Shown here piece after piece: positions 23,702 to 32,270 of a stretch of 43,306 bases of DNA. This stretch comes from an uncultured Oscillospiraceae bacterium. GTDB lineage: Bacteria > Bacillota > Clostridia > Oscillospirales > Oscillospiraceae. Positions within the stretch are counted from its first letter, which is position 1. Every line of letters starts with the position of its first letter. Both the position numbers and the translations under genes were made by a program. The notes under the pieces were generated by a model. That model was not told the DNA's origin. It saw nothing but the letters and a program-made list of their open reading frames with translations, and searched no databases. Location: contig CAKUAM010000009.1 of the NCBI GenBank assembly GCA_934636305.1, forward strand, positions 1 through 43,306, given 5' to 3'.

Positions 23702-25363
23702 ATGAAGCGGCTTTTCCTGCTGCTGGCCTGCCTGCTGGCGCTGTGCACCACGGTATTCGCTGCAGACACTGTCATTACTGATATGAAAACAGACTGCACA
23801 CTGGATGGACGCGGCTCCTGCCAGATCACGCAGACCTTTACCCTGGAGATCAGCGGCACAGAAAATCAGCTGCGTTTTCCTCTGGCTGCAGGCGCAAAAA
23901 ACGCCTCTGTCGCCGGCTACAAGGCCCAGAAGCAAACAGACGGCGACTGTGTGGTGCTGGTTCTGTCTGACGCTGCGGGCTTCAGCGGCACACGCAGCTT
24001 TACTGTCATGTATACGGTTTCCAATCTGGCCTCACAGGCGGACGGCGCGCAGACGCTGCAGCTGCCGCTTCTAAGTGCAAAGTGGGACTATGCCATCTCC
24101 AAATACCAGTTTACGGTCACACTGCCGAAGCCCTTTGACTCCTATCCCAGCTTTTCCAGCGGCTATTACGGCGATGTCATTTCAGACTACATTGATCTGA
24201 ACGTTACAGACAGCCTCATCAGCGGTATGATTGCCACCGGGCTGAAGGATCATGAATCGCTGGTCATGACGCTCACGCTCGATCAGGGCTATTTTTCCGG
24301 TGCATCCTCCTCTCTTTCGTTTGGGACAGCCGGCCTGATTGTGATTGTGCTGTTTCTTGCGCTGGCCTTTATCTACTGGTTTACCTCGCTGCGCAGCGCG
24401 CCCGTGCGTGTTTCCACGCGCGTGCTGCCTCCGGATGCCGCATTGCCGTGCGACATGCCATATCTGCTGGCCGGAGGGCAGATCCAGTTCAATATGCTTG
24501 TCTGTCACTGGGCAAGCCTTGGCTATCTGACCATTTCCTGCAGCAAAAACGGACGTGTGGCGCTGCACCGCCGCGTGTATATGGGCAATGAGCGGCGGCA
24601 GCTGGAATGCCGGCTGTTCAATATGCTGTTTTCACAGGGCGATGTGTGCGAGGGTGCAAGCCTTCTTTACAAGCGGACTGCGGAAAAAGCCGACGAGGTT
24701 CTGCGCCGCTACTGGGCACGGAAGCTTTACGTGAAAACAAGCGGTAATCCGCTCATCATGCGTGCACTTGTCATCCTTGCCGGCGCGCTTACTACCGCGG
24801 AATCGATCAGCCCGCTGCTGCCGTCTGGCTTCCTGCGCTGGGTGCTGCTGGTGCTGGCGTTCTTGCTCGGCGGCGGCCTGTATGGCGTTATTCTGCATGC
24901 ACCCGCCGCATATTATCTCGGTAAAAAGCCGCTGCTGGCGCTGGCAGCTGCGGCTGCCGCGGCGCTGCTCATCTTTGCGCAGCTGGGCGAGGGGCTTCTC
25001 ATTGTGCTGCTTGTCCTTGCAGCCGCGATTGCTGCGGGCTTTCTGACACTGCACGGCGGACAGCGCTCCGACTTTGGCGCGGAGGTGCTTGCGCAGACGC
25101 TCAGCTACCGGCGGTTCCTCCGGCGCGTCACGCAGAAGCATCTGCTGGCCCGCCTGCAGCAGGACGGACAGTATTTTTATAAGATCCTTCCCTATGCGGA
25201 GTCTATTGGTCTTGGGGCATCCTTTGCCCATAGCTTCGGCAACACAGAGCTGGAGCAATGCGACTGGTACCAGGAATCCGAGCCTCTGCCGCGCACGGCA
25301 GAGGGCTTCTACAGCCACCTGCGCGAGGCATTGGCGCTGCTGGAGCTGTCCATCCGCAAATAA
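23702..25363 (+). CDS. DUF2207-like predicted membrane protein with signal peptide
   Basis: A 553-residue protein. A signal peptide (MKRLFLLLACLLALCTTVFA) is followed by an extracellular beta-rich domain to about residue 205, one membrane segment (IVIVLFLALAFIYWF), a cytoplasmic stretch, three or four more hydrophobic segments (about 350-440) and a cytoplasmic C-terminal tail. This layout matches DUF2207 proteins, common in Firmicutes and of unknown function. GAGGTG (23691-23696) lies 5 bases before the ATG, supporting this start over an in-frame ATG at 23684. No partner gene is adjacent. Confidence 0.7.
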   Translation: MKRLFLLLACLLALCTTVFAADTVITDMKTDCTLDGRGSCQITQTFTLEISGTENQLRFPLAAGAKNASVAGYKAQKQTDGDCVVLVLSDAAGFSGTRSFTVMYTVSNLASQADGAQTLQLPLLSAKWDYAISKYQFTVTLPKPFDSYPSFSSGYYGDVISDYIDLNVTDSLISGMIATGLKDHESLVMTLTLDQGYFSGASSSLSFGTAGLIVIVLFLALAFIYWFTSLRSAPVRVSTRVLPPDAALPCDMPYLLAGGQIQFNMLVCHWASLGYLTISCSKNGRVALHRRVYMGNERRQLECRLFNMLFSQGDVCEGASLLYKRTAEKADEVLRRYWARKLYVKTSGNPLIMRALVILAGALTTAESISPLLPSGFLRWVLLVLAFLLGGGLYGVILHAPAAYYLGKKPLLALAAAAAAALLIFAQLGEGLLIVLLVLAAAIAAGFLTLHGGQRSDFGAEVLAQTLSYRRFLRRVTQKHLLARLQQDGQYFYKILPYAESIGLGASFAHSFGNTELEQCDWYQESEPLPRTAEGFYSHLREALALLELSIRK

Positions 25364-25405
25364 AAAAATCAAATCGCTCTGTTTTCAATGAAAACAGAGC
25401 GATTT
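25362..25405 (-). terminator. Terminator of the Rrf2-family gene
   Basis: A perfect 16-bp stem (25371-25386 with 25390-25405) with a 3-base loop. On the minus strand it is followed shortly by a run of seven T (complement of 25362-25368). It overlaps the Rrf2 stop codon by two bases and can also end the convergent DUF2207-like transcript. Confidence 0.85.
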
Positions 25406-25817
25406 ATGGTTTCTGACCCATTTGTACAAGATCTTCCAGTGTATAGCTGCCAAGATAATCCGCAATGGCTTTGTCAAGCCCCTGCCACAGCGGCAGCGTC
25501 CGGCAGCTTGCCGCATTTTCGCAGCTCTGTCCATGCTCCAGACATGTGACCGGCGCCAGAGAACCCTCGGTCAGGGAGAGGATTTCAAAGGTCGTATAGT
25601 CCTCCGGCCTGCGCGCCAGACGATAGCCGCCGCCCTTGCCGCGCACCGCATCCAGAAGCTTTGCCTTACTCAGCACGCCCAGAATGCTCTCCAGATATTT
25701 TTCAGAGATGCCCTCCCGGCCCACAATCGTCTGCAGAGGGATATATCCCTCGTCCTGATGCTCCGCCAGATCGATCATAACACGCAGGGCATAGCGCCCT
25801 TTGCTGGATATCATCAT
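25404..25817 (-). CDS. Rrf2/IscR-family transcription regulator, probably Fe-S binding
   Basis: A 137-residue DNA-binding protein. The N-terminus ISSKGRYALRVMIDLAEH is the Rrf2 winged helix-turn-helix start, and GISEKYLESILGVLSKAKLL is the recognition region. Cys92, Cys99 and Cys105 are spaced almost as in IscR (92, 98, 104), so a redox-sensing Fe-S cluster is likely. No isc, suf or nif genes are adjacent; the divergent neighbour is a MATE pump. Two ATGs in tandem make the exact start uncertain by one codon. Its promoter overlaps the divergent intergenic region, so autoregulation and control of the pump are possible. Confidence 0.9.
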   Translation of the reverse strand: MMISSKGRYALRVMIDLAEHQDEGYIPLQTIVGREGISEKYLESILGVLSKAKLLDAVRGKGGGYRLARRPEDYTTFEILSLTEGSLAPVTCLEHGQSCENAASCRTLPLWQGLDKAIADYLGSYTLEDLVQMGQKP

Positions 25818-25846
25818 AGTGGTGTTTCCTCGCTTTCTAATTCCCT

Positions 25847-25875
25847 ACTATACTACAAGGTTAAAGGTTTATCAA
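25847..25875 (-). promoter_or_regulatory. Sigma-A promoter for the Rrf2-family gene
   Basis: On the minus strand TTGATA (25870-25875), 17 bases, then TATAGT (25847-25852). Confidence 0.7.
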
Positions 25876-25889
25876 GTCAAATCCTGCAA

Positions 25890-25918
25890 TTTACAAGGAT
25901 TTCTTTCTGTGTTACAAT
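25890..25918 (+). promoter_or_regulatory. Sigma-A promoter for the first MATE gene
   Basis: TTTACA (25890-25895), 17 bases, then TACAAT (25913-25918), only 14 bases from the divergent Rrf2 promoter. Confidence 0.65.
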
Positions 25919-25952
25919 ATAAAGAATTATTTAAAATAGAGGAATTTATTAC

Positions 25953-27293
25953 ATGAGCAAGGATCTGACCCATGGCACGCCATGGCGGCTGATTGTACAG
26001 TTTGCACTGCCCATTATGGCGGGCAATCTGCTGCAGCAGCTGTATAACACCGCCGACACCATCATCGTCGGCAATTTTGAAGGGCAGCATGCCCTGTCCG
26101 CCGTCGGTGCCTGTACATCGCTGACCATTCTGTTTACTGCGCTGGCAATCGGTTTTTCCATTGGCGCCGGCGTGTTGATTGCACAGTTTTTTGGCGCCGG
26201 GCGGGAACAGGAGCTGCGGCGCTACGCCGCGACCTCGATTGTACTGATGCTGGGAATGGGCCTTTTGATGTCAATCATCGGGCTTGCCAGCGCGCGGCTC
26301 CTGCTGGAGGGCTTTCTTGGTACGCCGGAGGGTCTGCTGCCGCTGGCAGCGCAGTATTTCCAGATCTACGCGGTTGGCCTCGTCTTTCAGTTTGGCTACA
26401 ACATTGCCGCCGCCCTGCTGCGCGCCATCGGCGACAGCAAATCGACGCTGTATTTTCTGCTTGCCTCGTCCGTGATGAATGTCATTCTGGATCTTCTGTT
26501 TGTCGCGGTCTTTCATATGGGTGTTGCCGGAGCAGCCATTGCGACGGTGCTCTCCCAGCTGACCTCGTGTGTATTCGGCTTCGTGTACATGTACAGGCGG
26601 TACGCACTGCTGCGCTTCTCCCTGCGCCAGCTTCGCTTTGAGCTGCCTGTCGCCGGGAAGGTTCTGCGCATCGGTGCGCCGATGGCGCTGCAGCAGTCCA
26701 TCGTCTCCTGCGGATTTTTGTTCCTGCAGAAGCTCGTCAACCTCTTTGGTGAGAGCATGATTGCCTCTTACACCGTTGCAAGCCGCATGGATGCCATTCT
26801 GATGATTCCGGTCGCTGGTATCCAGAACACCATGGCCACCTATGCCGGGCAGAATATGGGCGCGCAGCAGCCGGAGCGCGTTGCAAAGGGGCTTGGTCAG
26901 GGCGTGCTGGTCTCGCTCATCATGACGCTGATCTTATCCGTGCTCCAGATTGCGGGCGCGCCGCTCATTATCCGCGCATTCCAGCTGGACAGTGCCGCAG
27001 CGGCCATCTGCCGTCAACACCTGTTTGCCTCCGCCGTGTCCGTGCCGATTTTTGCCGTCTATTTCCCGGCCAACGGCATGTTCCAGGGCGTTGGCGAGGG
27101 CTTCCACGCGACGTTCTACGCGCTCATGGCCCTCGGTCTGCGCGTGGTGTTTGCCTACAGCCTCTACCAGACGGCGCTTTTCGGCTACACGGCCATCTGG
27201 TGGAGCCAGGCTATGAGCTGGATTTTGACACTCGTTGTCTGCTATCTTCATTTTTTCCGCGGCGACTGGAAGAAAAAAACGCTTGTCTCGTAA
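25953..27293 (+). CDS. MATE-family efflux transporter
   Basis: A 446-residue membrane protein with about twelve hydrophobic segments in two homologous halves. The N-terminus TPWRLIVQFALPIMAGNLLQQLYNTADTI, read in parts, has the MatE pattern of PI-x-GNLLQQLYN-x-AD. LRAIGDSKSTLYF near residue 153 and PANGMFQGVGEGFHATF near residue 367 are equivalent motifs of the two halves. MATE proteins export cationic drugs or metabolites using Na+ or H+ gradients. The gene is divergent from the Rrf2 regulator and is followed 12 bases later by the HD-domain gene. Confidence 0.92.
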   Translation: MSKDLTHGTPWRLIVQFALPIMAGNLLQQLYNTADTIIVGNFEGQHALSAVGACTSLTILFTALAIGFSIGAGVLIAQFFGAGREQELRRYAATSIVLMLGMGLLMSIIGLASARLLLEGFLGTPEGLLPLAAQYFQIYAVGLVFQFGYNIAAALLRAIGDSKSTLYFLLASSVMNVILDLLFVAVFHMGVAGAAIATVLSQLTSCVFGFVYMYRRYALLRFSLRQLRFELPVAGKVLRIGAPMALQQSIVSCGFLFLQKLVNLFGESMIASYTVASRMDAILMIPVAGIQNTMATYAGQNMGAQQPERVAKGLGQGVLVSLIMTLILSVLQIAGAPLIIRAFQLDSAAAAICRQHLFASAVSVPIFAVYFPANGMFQGVGEGFHATFYALMALGLRVVFAYSLYQTALFGYTAIWWSQAMSWILTLVVCYLHFFRGDWKKKTLVS

Positions 27294-27305
27294 GGAGGGC
27301 CCAAC

Positions 27306-27881
27306 ATGCAGCATAAATTCTTCGCGCTCATTTCCCGGATGCGTTACATTGGCCGCTGGGGCCTGATGCGCAACACCTTTGAGGAAAATATTCAGGAGCA
27401 CAGCCACATGGTTGCCGTGCTGGCGCATGCGCTTGCCATGATCCAGCGGGACATTCTCGGCCAGCCGGCTGACCCGGACCGATGCGCGTCGGCAGCTCTG
27501 TTTCACGACGCGTCGGAGATCCTGACGGGCGACCTGCCGACACCGATCAAATACTACAACCCCGAGATCAAGACTGCCTACAAGCAGATTGAGGCCGTCA
27601 GCTGCCAGAAGCTTCTGGATCTGCTGCCGCCGGAGCTGCAGGACGAGTACCGTCCGCTGCTGTTTGAATCGGATCCGGACGTTGCAAAAATTGTAAAGGC
27701 AGCAGACAAGCTCTCCGCCTATATCAAATGCGTGGAGGAGCTCAAGGCCGGGAACTCAGAATTTGAGGCGGCAGAAACGCAGACACGGCAGGCCCTTGTA
27801 CAGATGCAGCTGCCATGTCTGGACTACTTCATGGCACATTTTTTGGACAGCTTCCGGCTGACGCTGGACGAGCTGGAATAG
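27306..27881 (+). CDS. YfbR-like 5'-deoxynucleotidase (HD domain)
   Basis: A 191-residue HD-domain phosphohydrolase. RMRYIGRWGLMRNTFEENIQ, in adjacent blocks, then EHSHMV (His34), LFHDASE (His67, Asp68) and KAADKLSAYIK (Asp134) give the metal ligands and match YfbR, which removes phosphate from deoxynucleoside 5'-monophosphates. AAGGAGG lies upstream, overlapping the end of the MATE gene region, and the two genes are probably co-transcribed. No clear terminator is seen after it. Confidence 0.88.
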   Translation: MQHKFFALISRMRYIGRWGLMRNTFEENIQEHSHMVAVLAHALAMIQRDILGQPADPDRCASAALFHDASEILTGDLPTPIKYYNPEIKTAYKQIEAVSCQKLLDLLPPELQDEYRPLLFESDPDVAKIVKAADKLSAYIKCVEELKAGNSEFEAAETQTRQALVQMQLPCLDYFMAHFLDSFRLTLDELE

Positions 27882-27941
27882 GCTTCGTCGGATCTGCTAA
27901 TTTCTATGTCGGATTTTGTTGTTTTCCGTTGAAATCCACAA

Positions 27942-27970
27942 TTGTTTTTTCTTCTGTGAACGGGTATAAT
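27942..27970 (+). promoter_or_regulatory. Sigma-A promoter of the uraA leader
   Basis: TTGTTT (27942-27947), 17 bases, then perfect TATAAT (27965-27970). Transcription should start near 27977, about 210 bases before uraA. Confidence 0.7.
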
Positions 27971-28008
27971 GGCGCTCAGTGAAATCAGAAGGAAAGGAAG
28001 TGCGCGCG

Positions 28009-28101
28009 ATGACTGCTCGATATCAGCTGCTCAGATTGCGTATTTCCGCTGTGATGCTTGCCGGGAGCCGTGTTTCCCCGGCGCTGTGTTTGTTTTTTTA
28101 A
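28009..28101 (+). CDS. 30-codon leader peptide of uraA
   Basis: ATG at 28009 is preceded by GGAAAGGAAG (27991-28000). The frame runs 30 codons and ends ALCLFF at TAA (28099-28101). The last codons lie in a U-rich tract, and the stop codon touches the first base of the terminator stem. A ribosome at the stop would cover the 5' arm of that stem. The peptide sequence itself resembles nothing known; its role is probably positional, as for the E. coli pyrBI leader peptide. Too short for ordinary gene finding, so the evidence is the architecture. Confidence 0.7.
   Translation: MTARYQLLRLRISAVMLAGSRVSPALCLFF
28060..28098 (+). other. Possible RNA-polymerase pause hairpin and U-rich tract
   Basis: GCCGGG (28060-28065) pairs with CCCGGC (28077-28082) across an 11-base loop. 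TGTTTGTTTTTTT follows from 28087. This is the order of the pyrBI leader: pause hairpin, then a UTP-consuming tract, inside the leader peptide frame. Confidence 0.6.
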
Positions 28102-28136
28102 AAAGAATTGTGAAGCTGTTTCACAATTCTTTTTTT
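28101..28136 (+). terminator. Attenuator terminator upstream of uraA
   Basis: A 14-bp A/U-rich stem (28101-28114 with 28120-28133) and a 5-base loop are followed by a run of T to 28136. It lies 50 bases before the uraA start codon and after the leader peptide, so it must be bypassed for uraA expression. Confidence 0.88.
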
Positions 28137-28186
28137 ATGTGCACACGGCGGCTGACGGCAGGCGGAGAGAAAGAAAGGAGACTCTA

Positions 28187-29545
28187 ATGGGAAAGTACAA
28201 GATTCCTGAAGAAGGCATCTATGATGCCAGACAGCTCGGCGCAGGCAGAATGCTTCTGCTTGGCTTCCAGCACATGTTCGCCATGTTCGGCGCAACCGTC
28301 CTCGTCCCTATCCTGACCGGTCTGGATGTGTCCACCACACTGCTGTTCGCCGGTCTCGGAACACTGCTGTTCCACCTCATCACCGGCGGCAAGATCCCCG
28401 CGTTCCTCGGCTCCTCGTTTGCATTCCTCGGCGGCTATGCAGCTGTCGCACCGATGATCGACGGCCAGCCCAACCATGAGATGCTGCCCTATGCCTGCTT
28501 CGGTGTTGCATGTGCCGGTCTCGTATACGTCATTCTTTCCATGCTCTTTAAGGCGTTCGGTGCCAAGAAGGTTATGCGCTTCTTCCCGCCGATCGTCACA
28601 GGCCCCATCATCATTGCAATCGGCCTGAACCTCTCCTCGTCCGCCATCAACAACTGTTCGCAGAACTGGTGGATTGCTCTGGCTGCCATCGCAATCATCG
28701 TTGCAGCCAACATCTGGGGCAAGGGCATGATCAAGATCATCCCCATTTTGCTCGGCGTCATCGGCTCTTATGTTCTGGCCGTCATCTTTGACACCGATGT
28801 GCGCGCCACTCTCGCACAGAATGTTGCGCAGGCCAAGTGGTTTGCCCTTCCCATCTACAAGGACGAAACCGTGTTCGGTCTGTTCCTGAATGGCAATGTG
28901 GATACGCACATGCTGCTGACCTCCGTCATCACCATCGTTCCCCTGTCGCTGGCAACCATGGTTGAGCACATCGGCGATGTGTCCGCCATCTCCTCCACCT
29001 GCAACCGCAACTACATCGAAAATCCCGGTCTGCACCGCACGCTGATGGGCGACGGCCTGGCCACCACGCTGGCCGCACTCTTTGGTGCACCAGCCAACAC
29101 AACCTATGGCGAAAACACCGGCGTTCTGGCCCTGTCGAAGATCTACGACCCGCGCGTCATCCGCATCGCCGCTGTGCTTGCCATGCTGTTCTCCTTCAGC
29201 CCGAAATTTGCAGCTGTGATTTCCTCCATGCCCGGCGGTACCATCGGCGGCGTCAGCCTCGTGCTCTACGGCATGATCTCCGCAGTCGGCGTGCGCAACG
29301 TTGTGGAAAACAAGGTCGACTTCACCAAGTCCCGCAACGTGCTTGTCGCCGCGCTGATCCTGGTTCTGTCCATCGGCATCAGCTATTCCTCTGCCGGCTC
29401 TCTGCAGCTCGGCGCCATCAGCCTGTCGGGTCTGGCTGTCGGCTCCATCGTCGGCATCGTGCTCAACGCTATCATGCCCGGCAAGGACTACGTCTATGGC
29501 GAGGACAAGCAGGGCGACGAATCCGTCAACTTCATCGTTCAGTAA
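28187..29545 (+). CDS. uraA: Uracil permease (NCS2 family)
   Basis: A 452-residue membrane protein with about 12-14 hydrophobic segments that imports uracil with protons. GFQHMFAMFGATVLVPILTG near the N-terminus and VEHIGDVSAIS around residue 265 are typical of UraA/PyrP. The frame is open upstream from 28058, but the ATG at 28187 is fixed by AAAGGAG (28174-28180) and by the family N-terminus. The gene stands alone between its leader terminator and a downstream terminator. The leader suggests control by the UTP level rather than by a PyrR-binding loop, which was not found. Confidence 0.93.
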   Translation: MGKYKIPEEGIYDARQLGAGRMLLLGFQHMFAMFGATVLVPILTGLDVSTTLLFAGLGTLLFHLITGGKIPAFLGSSFAFLGGYAAVAPMIDGQPNHEMLPYACFGVACAGLVYVILSMLFKAFGAKKVMRFFPPIVTGPIIIAIGLNLSSSAINNCSQNWWIALAAIAIIVAANIWGKGMIKIIPILLGVIGSYVLAVIFDTDVRATLAQNVAQAKWFALPIYKDETVFGLFLNGNVDTHMLLTSVITIVPLSLATMVEHIGDVSAISSTCNRNYIENPGLHRTLMGDGLATTLAALFGAPANTTYGENTGVLALSKIYDPRVIRIAAVLAMLFSFSPKFAAVISSMPGGTIGGVSLVLYGMISAVGVRNVVENKVDFTKSRNVLVAALILVLSIGISYSSAGSLQLGAISLSGLAVGSIVGIVLNAIMPGKDYVYGEDKQGDESVNFIVQ

Positions 29546-29557
29546 CTCTCCCGCTCC

Positions 29558-29590
29558 AAGGGCCTGCCGGATGGCAGGCCCTTTTGCTTT
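29558..29590 (+). terminator. Intrinsic terminator after uraA
   Basis: A perfect 11-bp stem (29558-29568 with 29573-29583) and a GGAT loop are followed by a T-rich tract. Confidence 0.88.
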
Positions 29591-29608
29591 TGCGGTGCAA
29601 AGCAATGC

Positions 29609-29637
29609 TTGCTTTTGACACGATCCCGCGGTATACT
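29609..29637 (+). promoter_or_regulatory. Probable sigma-A promoter for the aminotransferase
   Basis: TTGCTT (29609-29614), 17 bases, then TATACT (29632-29637). A perfect TTGACA at 29615 is only 11 bases from the -10 and is therefore badly placed. Confidence 0.55.
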
Positions 29638-29705
29638 CAAATCAGAAGATCAGCTGCGCCGCAGGCGCCGCCAATCCATGAACAAAAGAAAGGAATCCGA
29701 TCAAT

Positions 29706-30983
29706 ATGAGCATTGCTTATCAGAATCTGACCCCTGCGCAACGGGCGGTGGAATACACCGCCGTCAAGGCTCAGTACGACGCGTTGAAGGCCAAGGAACT
29801 GAAGCTCAATATGGCCCGCGGTAAGCCCGGCAAAGAGCAGCTGGATCTCGTATCCGACATTCTGACCATTTTATCCACGCCGGATGACTGCATGGCCGAC
29901 GGCATTGACGCACGCAACTACGGCGAGCTGGCTGGTCTGCCCTGTGCCAGGGCCTACTGGGCCGATGTGCTCGGCTGCAAGCCGGAGGAATGCTTCATCG
30001 GCGGCAACGCCTCGCTGACGCTCATGTACGATACCATTGCCAAGGCCTATACGCATGGTCTGCAGCACTCGGAAAAGCCGTGGTGCAAGCTGAACACCGT
30101 CAAGTGGCTCTGCCCTGCTCCCGGCTATGACCGTCATTTCAAAATTACCGAGTCCTTTGGCTTTGAGCTTATCACCATCCCCATGACGCCCACCGGCCCG
30201 GACATGGATCTGGTGGAAAAGGCTGTACAGGATCCATCTGTCAAGGGCATGTGGTGTGTGCCGAAGTATTCAAACCCGGACGGCATTATCTATTCTGACG
30301 AGACGGTGGACCGCATTGCCGCGCTGAAGCCCGCTGCGCCGGACTTTACCCTGATGTGGGACAACGCCTACTGCATCCACGAATTTGACGGGGACTTCGT
30401 TCCCTTCCGCGATATCCTGACGCTCTGCCGCAAGGCGGGCAACCCGGATATGGTCTACGAATTTGCCTCCACCTCCAAGGTGACGCTGCCGGGTGCCGGC
30501 TTCTCCGTCATGGCGACAAGCGAGGCCAATCAGGCCTATCTGCAGAAGCTCATCGGCATCCAGACCATTTCCTATGACAAGGTCAATTCCCTGCGCCACG
30601 TGCGCTATCTCAAGGACAAGGCGCACACGCTGGAGCTGATGAAAAAGCATGCCGCCGTTCTCAATCCAAAGTTCCAGTGCGTTCTGCATGATCTTGATAC
30701 GCAGATTGCACCGCTTGGTATCGCCTCATGGCAGCGGCCGAAGGGCGGCTACTTCATTTCTGTCAACACGGTGCCCGGCCTTGCCAAGCGCACGCTGGAG
30801 CTTTGCAAGCAGGCTGGCGTCGTCATGACCAGTGCCGGCGCGACGTTCCCGTATGGAAAGGATCCGCAGGATTCCAACATCCGTATCGCGCCGTCGCTGC
30901 CGCCCGTCAGGGAACTGGAGCAGGCTATGGATATCTTCTGCACCAGCCTGCGTCTGGCCGCTCTGGAACAGTTGGAGAAATAA
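29706..30983 (+). CDS. PLP-dependent class I aminotransferase (AspT/type If-like)
   Basis: A 425-residue cytoplasmic enzyme. Key residues are in place: GGNASLTLMYD (99-109) for cofactor phosphate, NPDG with Asn190, DNAYCIHEF (Asp219) and the cofactor lysine Lys258 in STSKVTLPGAG. The sequence style, with ARGKPGKEQLDLV near the N-terminus, matches the type If aspartate aminotransferases described in Corynebacterium rather than E. coli AspC. The likely reaction is aspartate to oxaloacetate, but specificity is inferred. AAAGGAA precedes the start. The gene is monocistronic. Confidence 0.85.
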   Translation: MSIAYQNLTPAQRAVEYTAVKAQYDALKAKELKLNMARGKPGKEQLDLVSDILTILSTPDDCMADGIDARNYGELAGLPCARAYWADVLGCKPEECFIGGNASLTLMYDTIAKAYTHGLQHSEKPWCKLNTVKWLCPAPGYDRHFKITESFGFELITIPMTPTGPDMDLVEKAVQDPSVKGMWCVPKYSNPDGIIYSDETVDRIAALKPAAPDFTLMWDNAYCIHEFDGDFVPFRDILTLCRKAGNPDMVYEFASTSKVTLPGAGFSVMATSEANQAYLQKLIGIQTISYDKVNSLRHVRYLKDKAHTLELMKKHAAVLNPKFQCVLHDLDTQIAPLGIASWQRPKGGYFISVNTVPGLAKRTLELCKQAGVVMTSAGATFPYGKDPQDSNIRIAPSLPPVRELEQAMDIFCTSLRLAALEQLEK

Positions 30984-31032
30984 ATCCGCCCACTGTTCCG
31001 GAAGCCTCCGGACCATTTCTCATAACGTGAAC

Positions 31033-31080
31033 AACGGAGCCCACGCCTGGAACAAGCCAGCGCATGGGCTCCGTTATTTT
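31033..31080 (+). terminator. Probable terminator after the aminotransferase
   Basis: An 11-bp outer stem (31033-31043 with 31065-31075) has an inner 4-bp stem and is followed by ATTTT. The T run is short. Confidence 0.65.
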
Positions 31081-31134
31081 CTGTCTGTGCACGTATTCAA
31101 CCATTTCCAACATGCCGGTAGTGGTATTCTGGAC

Positions 31135-32079
31135 TTACATCCTCGCCAGAACGTCCGCCTTCGCCGGGATGGACGGGATCCCGCCCTGCTTTTCTGTTGA
31201 GAGGCTGGCTGCCGTTGCTGCGAAGGATGCAATCCTCTGCAGCTCCGCCTGCGTCAGCTCCTGCGGTGCCTTGCCGGTATCCAGAAGCTCCGATATGGCG
31301 CTGCCGCCAAAAATATCGCCGGCGCCGGTGGTATCAATGGGATGCACCTTGGGGCTGCGGCAACGGCAGGCGGCATTTTTCGTCTGCAGATAGCAGCCCT
31401 CCGGCCCAAGCGTAACCATGGCCAGCTGCGCACCAAGCTCCAGCACGCGCTGCGCGCCCTGCTCCGGCGAGACGCCCCACAGGAAGTCTACTTCCTCCTC
31501 GCTGATCTTTACAACATCTGCCTGCGCAAGGCCCCAGAGCATCTGCTCCTTCGCCTCCTCCTGCGTGCGCCAGAGCGGCGCGCGATAGTTGGGATCGAAC
31601 GTGATGAGCTTTCCGGCGGACTTTGCATAGGCAACCGCCTTCTGCGTGGCGGTGCGAGCCGGCTCATCCGTCAGGCTGAGCGTGCCGAAATGGAACACCC
31701 GCGCCTGGTCGATGAGGGTGCGGTCAAGTTCCTCCCAGCGGATGCAGGTATCTGCGCCGGGCTTGCGTGCAAAGGAGAACGAGCGGTCGCCATCCGCGTC
31801 AAACGTGACGAAGGCCAGCGTTGTAAATACTGTCGGGTCAACCACAATACCCTTTGTCTCGATGCCCGCGCGGCGCATCGTGCCGACCAGCATATGGCCG
31901 AAGGCATCGTCGCCAACCTTGGATAGAAAAGCCGTCTTTTTTCCATAGGCATTAAGCGCAGACAGGAAATTGCCCGGCGCGCCGCCGGGATTGGCCGCCA
32001 TTGTGGGATATCCATCCGCATCCGTGGATTTTGAAGCAAAGTCGATCAGAAGCTCGCCAATGGCAACAACGTCGTACAT
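31135..32079 (-). CDS. PfkB-family sugar kinase, fructokinase-like
   Basis: A 314-residue cytoplasmic kinase. The N-terminal GELLIDF and NPGGAPGNFL, and the C-terminal DTTGAGDIF with catalytic Asp255, are PfkB signatures. AIGELLIDF and FDPNYRAPLW closely follow bacterial fructokinases (ScrK/FrlD type), which make fructose 6-phosphate. TGGAGG lies a few bases upstream. No sugar transporter or regulator is adjacent, so the substrate is inferred from motifs only. Confidence 0.87.
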   Translation of the reverse strand: MYDVVAIGELLIDFASKSTDADGYPTMAANPGGAPGNFLSALNAYGKKTAFLSKVGDDAFGHMLVGTMRRAGIETKGIVVDPTVFTTLAFVTFDADGDRSFSFARKPGADTCIRWEELDRTLIDQARVFHFGTLSLTDEPARTATQKAVAYAKSAGKLITFDPNYRAPLWRTQEEAKEQMLWGLAQADVVKISEEEVDFLWGVSPEQGAQRVLELGAQLAMVTLGPEGCYLQTKNAACRCRSPKVHPIDTTGAGDIFGGSAISELLDTGKAPQELTQAELQRIASFAATAASLSTEKQGGIPSIPAKADVLARM

Positions 32080-32127
32080 ACCGTGACCTCCAGTTTATCC
32101 GTTAAAAATTTATGTTTATGGTAGCAT

Positions 32128-32161
32128 AAAGCCAGCGGGATTGCAATCCCGCTGGCTTTTG
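32128..32161. terminator. Perfect 15-bp palindromic hairpin between kinase and MATE genes
   Basis: Bases 32128-32142 pair perfectly with 32145-32159. Short T runs follow on both strands (five on plus, three on minus). It lies downstream of the minus-strand MATE gene and just upstream of the kinase start, so it could end MATE transcripts before the kinase gene. Its efficiency is doubtful given the short T runs. Confidence 0.5.
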
Positions 32162-32270
32162 CACGTGTAAAAACATCCGGTACAGATATGACAGAACCCA
32201 TATCGCACCAATTCGCCCTGAATCTTACTGCGCGCCGCCGGTCATTCCGGTATCAAATAACGAAGCAGCT

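Noticed and set aside
28184..29605. Minus-strand open frame (473 codons) opposite uraA
   Set aside because: Low-complexity His/Asp/Gly/Gln-rich shadow of a recognised permease.
29615..29637. Perfect TTGACA as the -35 of the aminotransferase promoter
   Set aside because: Only 11 bases separate it from TATACT; TTGCTT at 29609 has the proper 17-base spacing.
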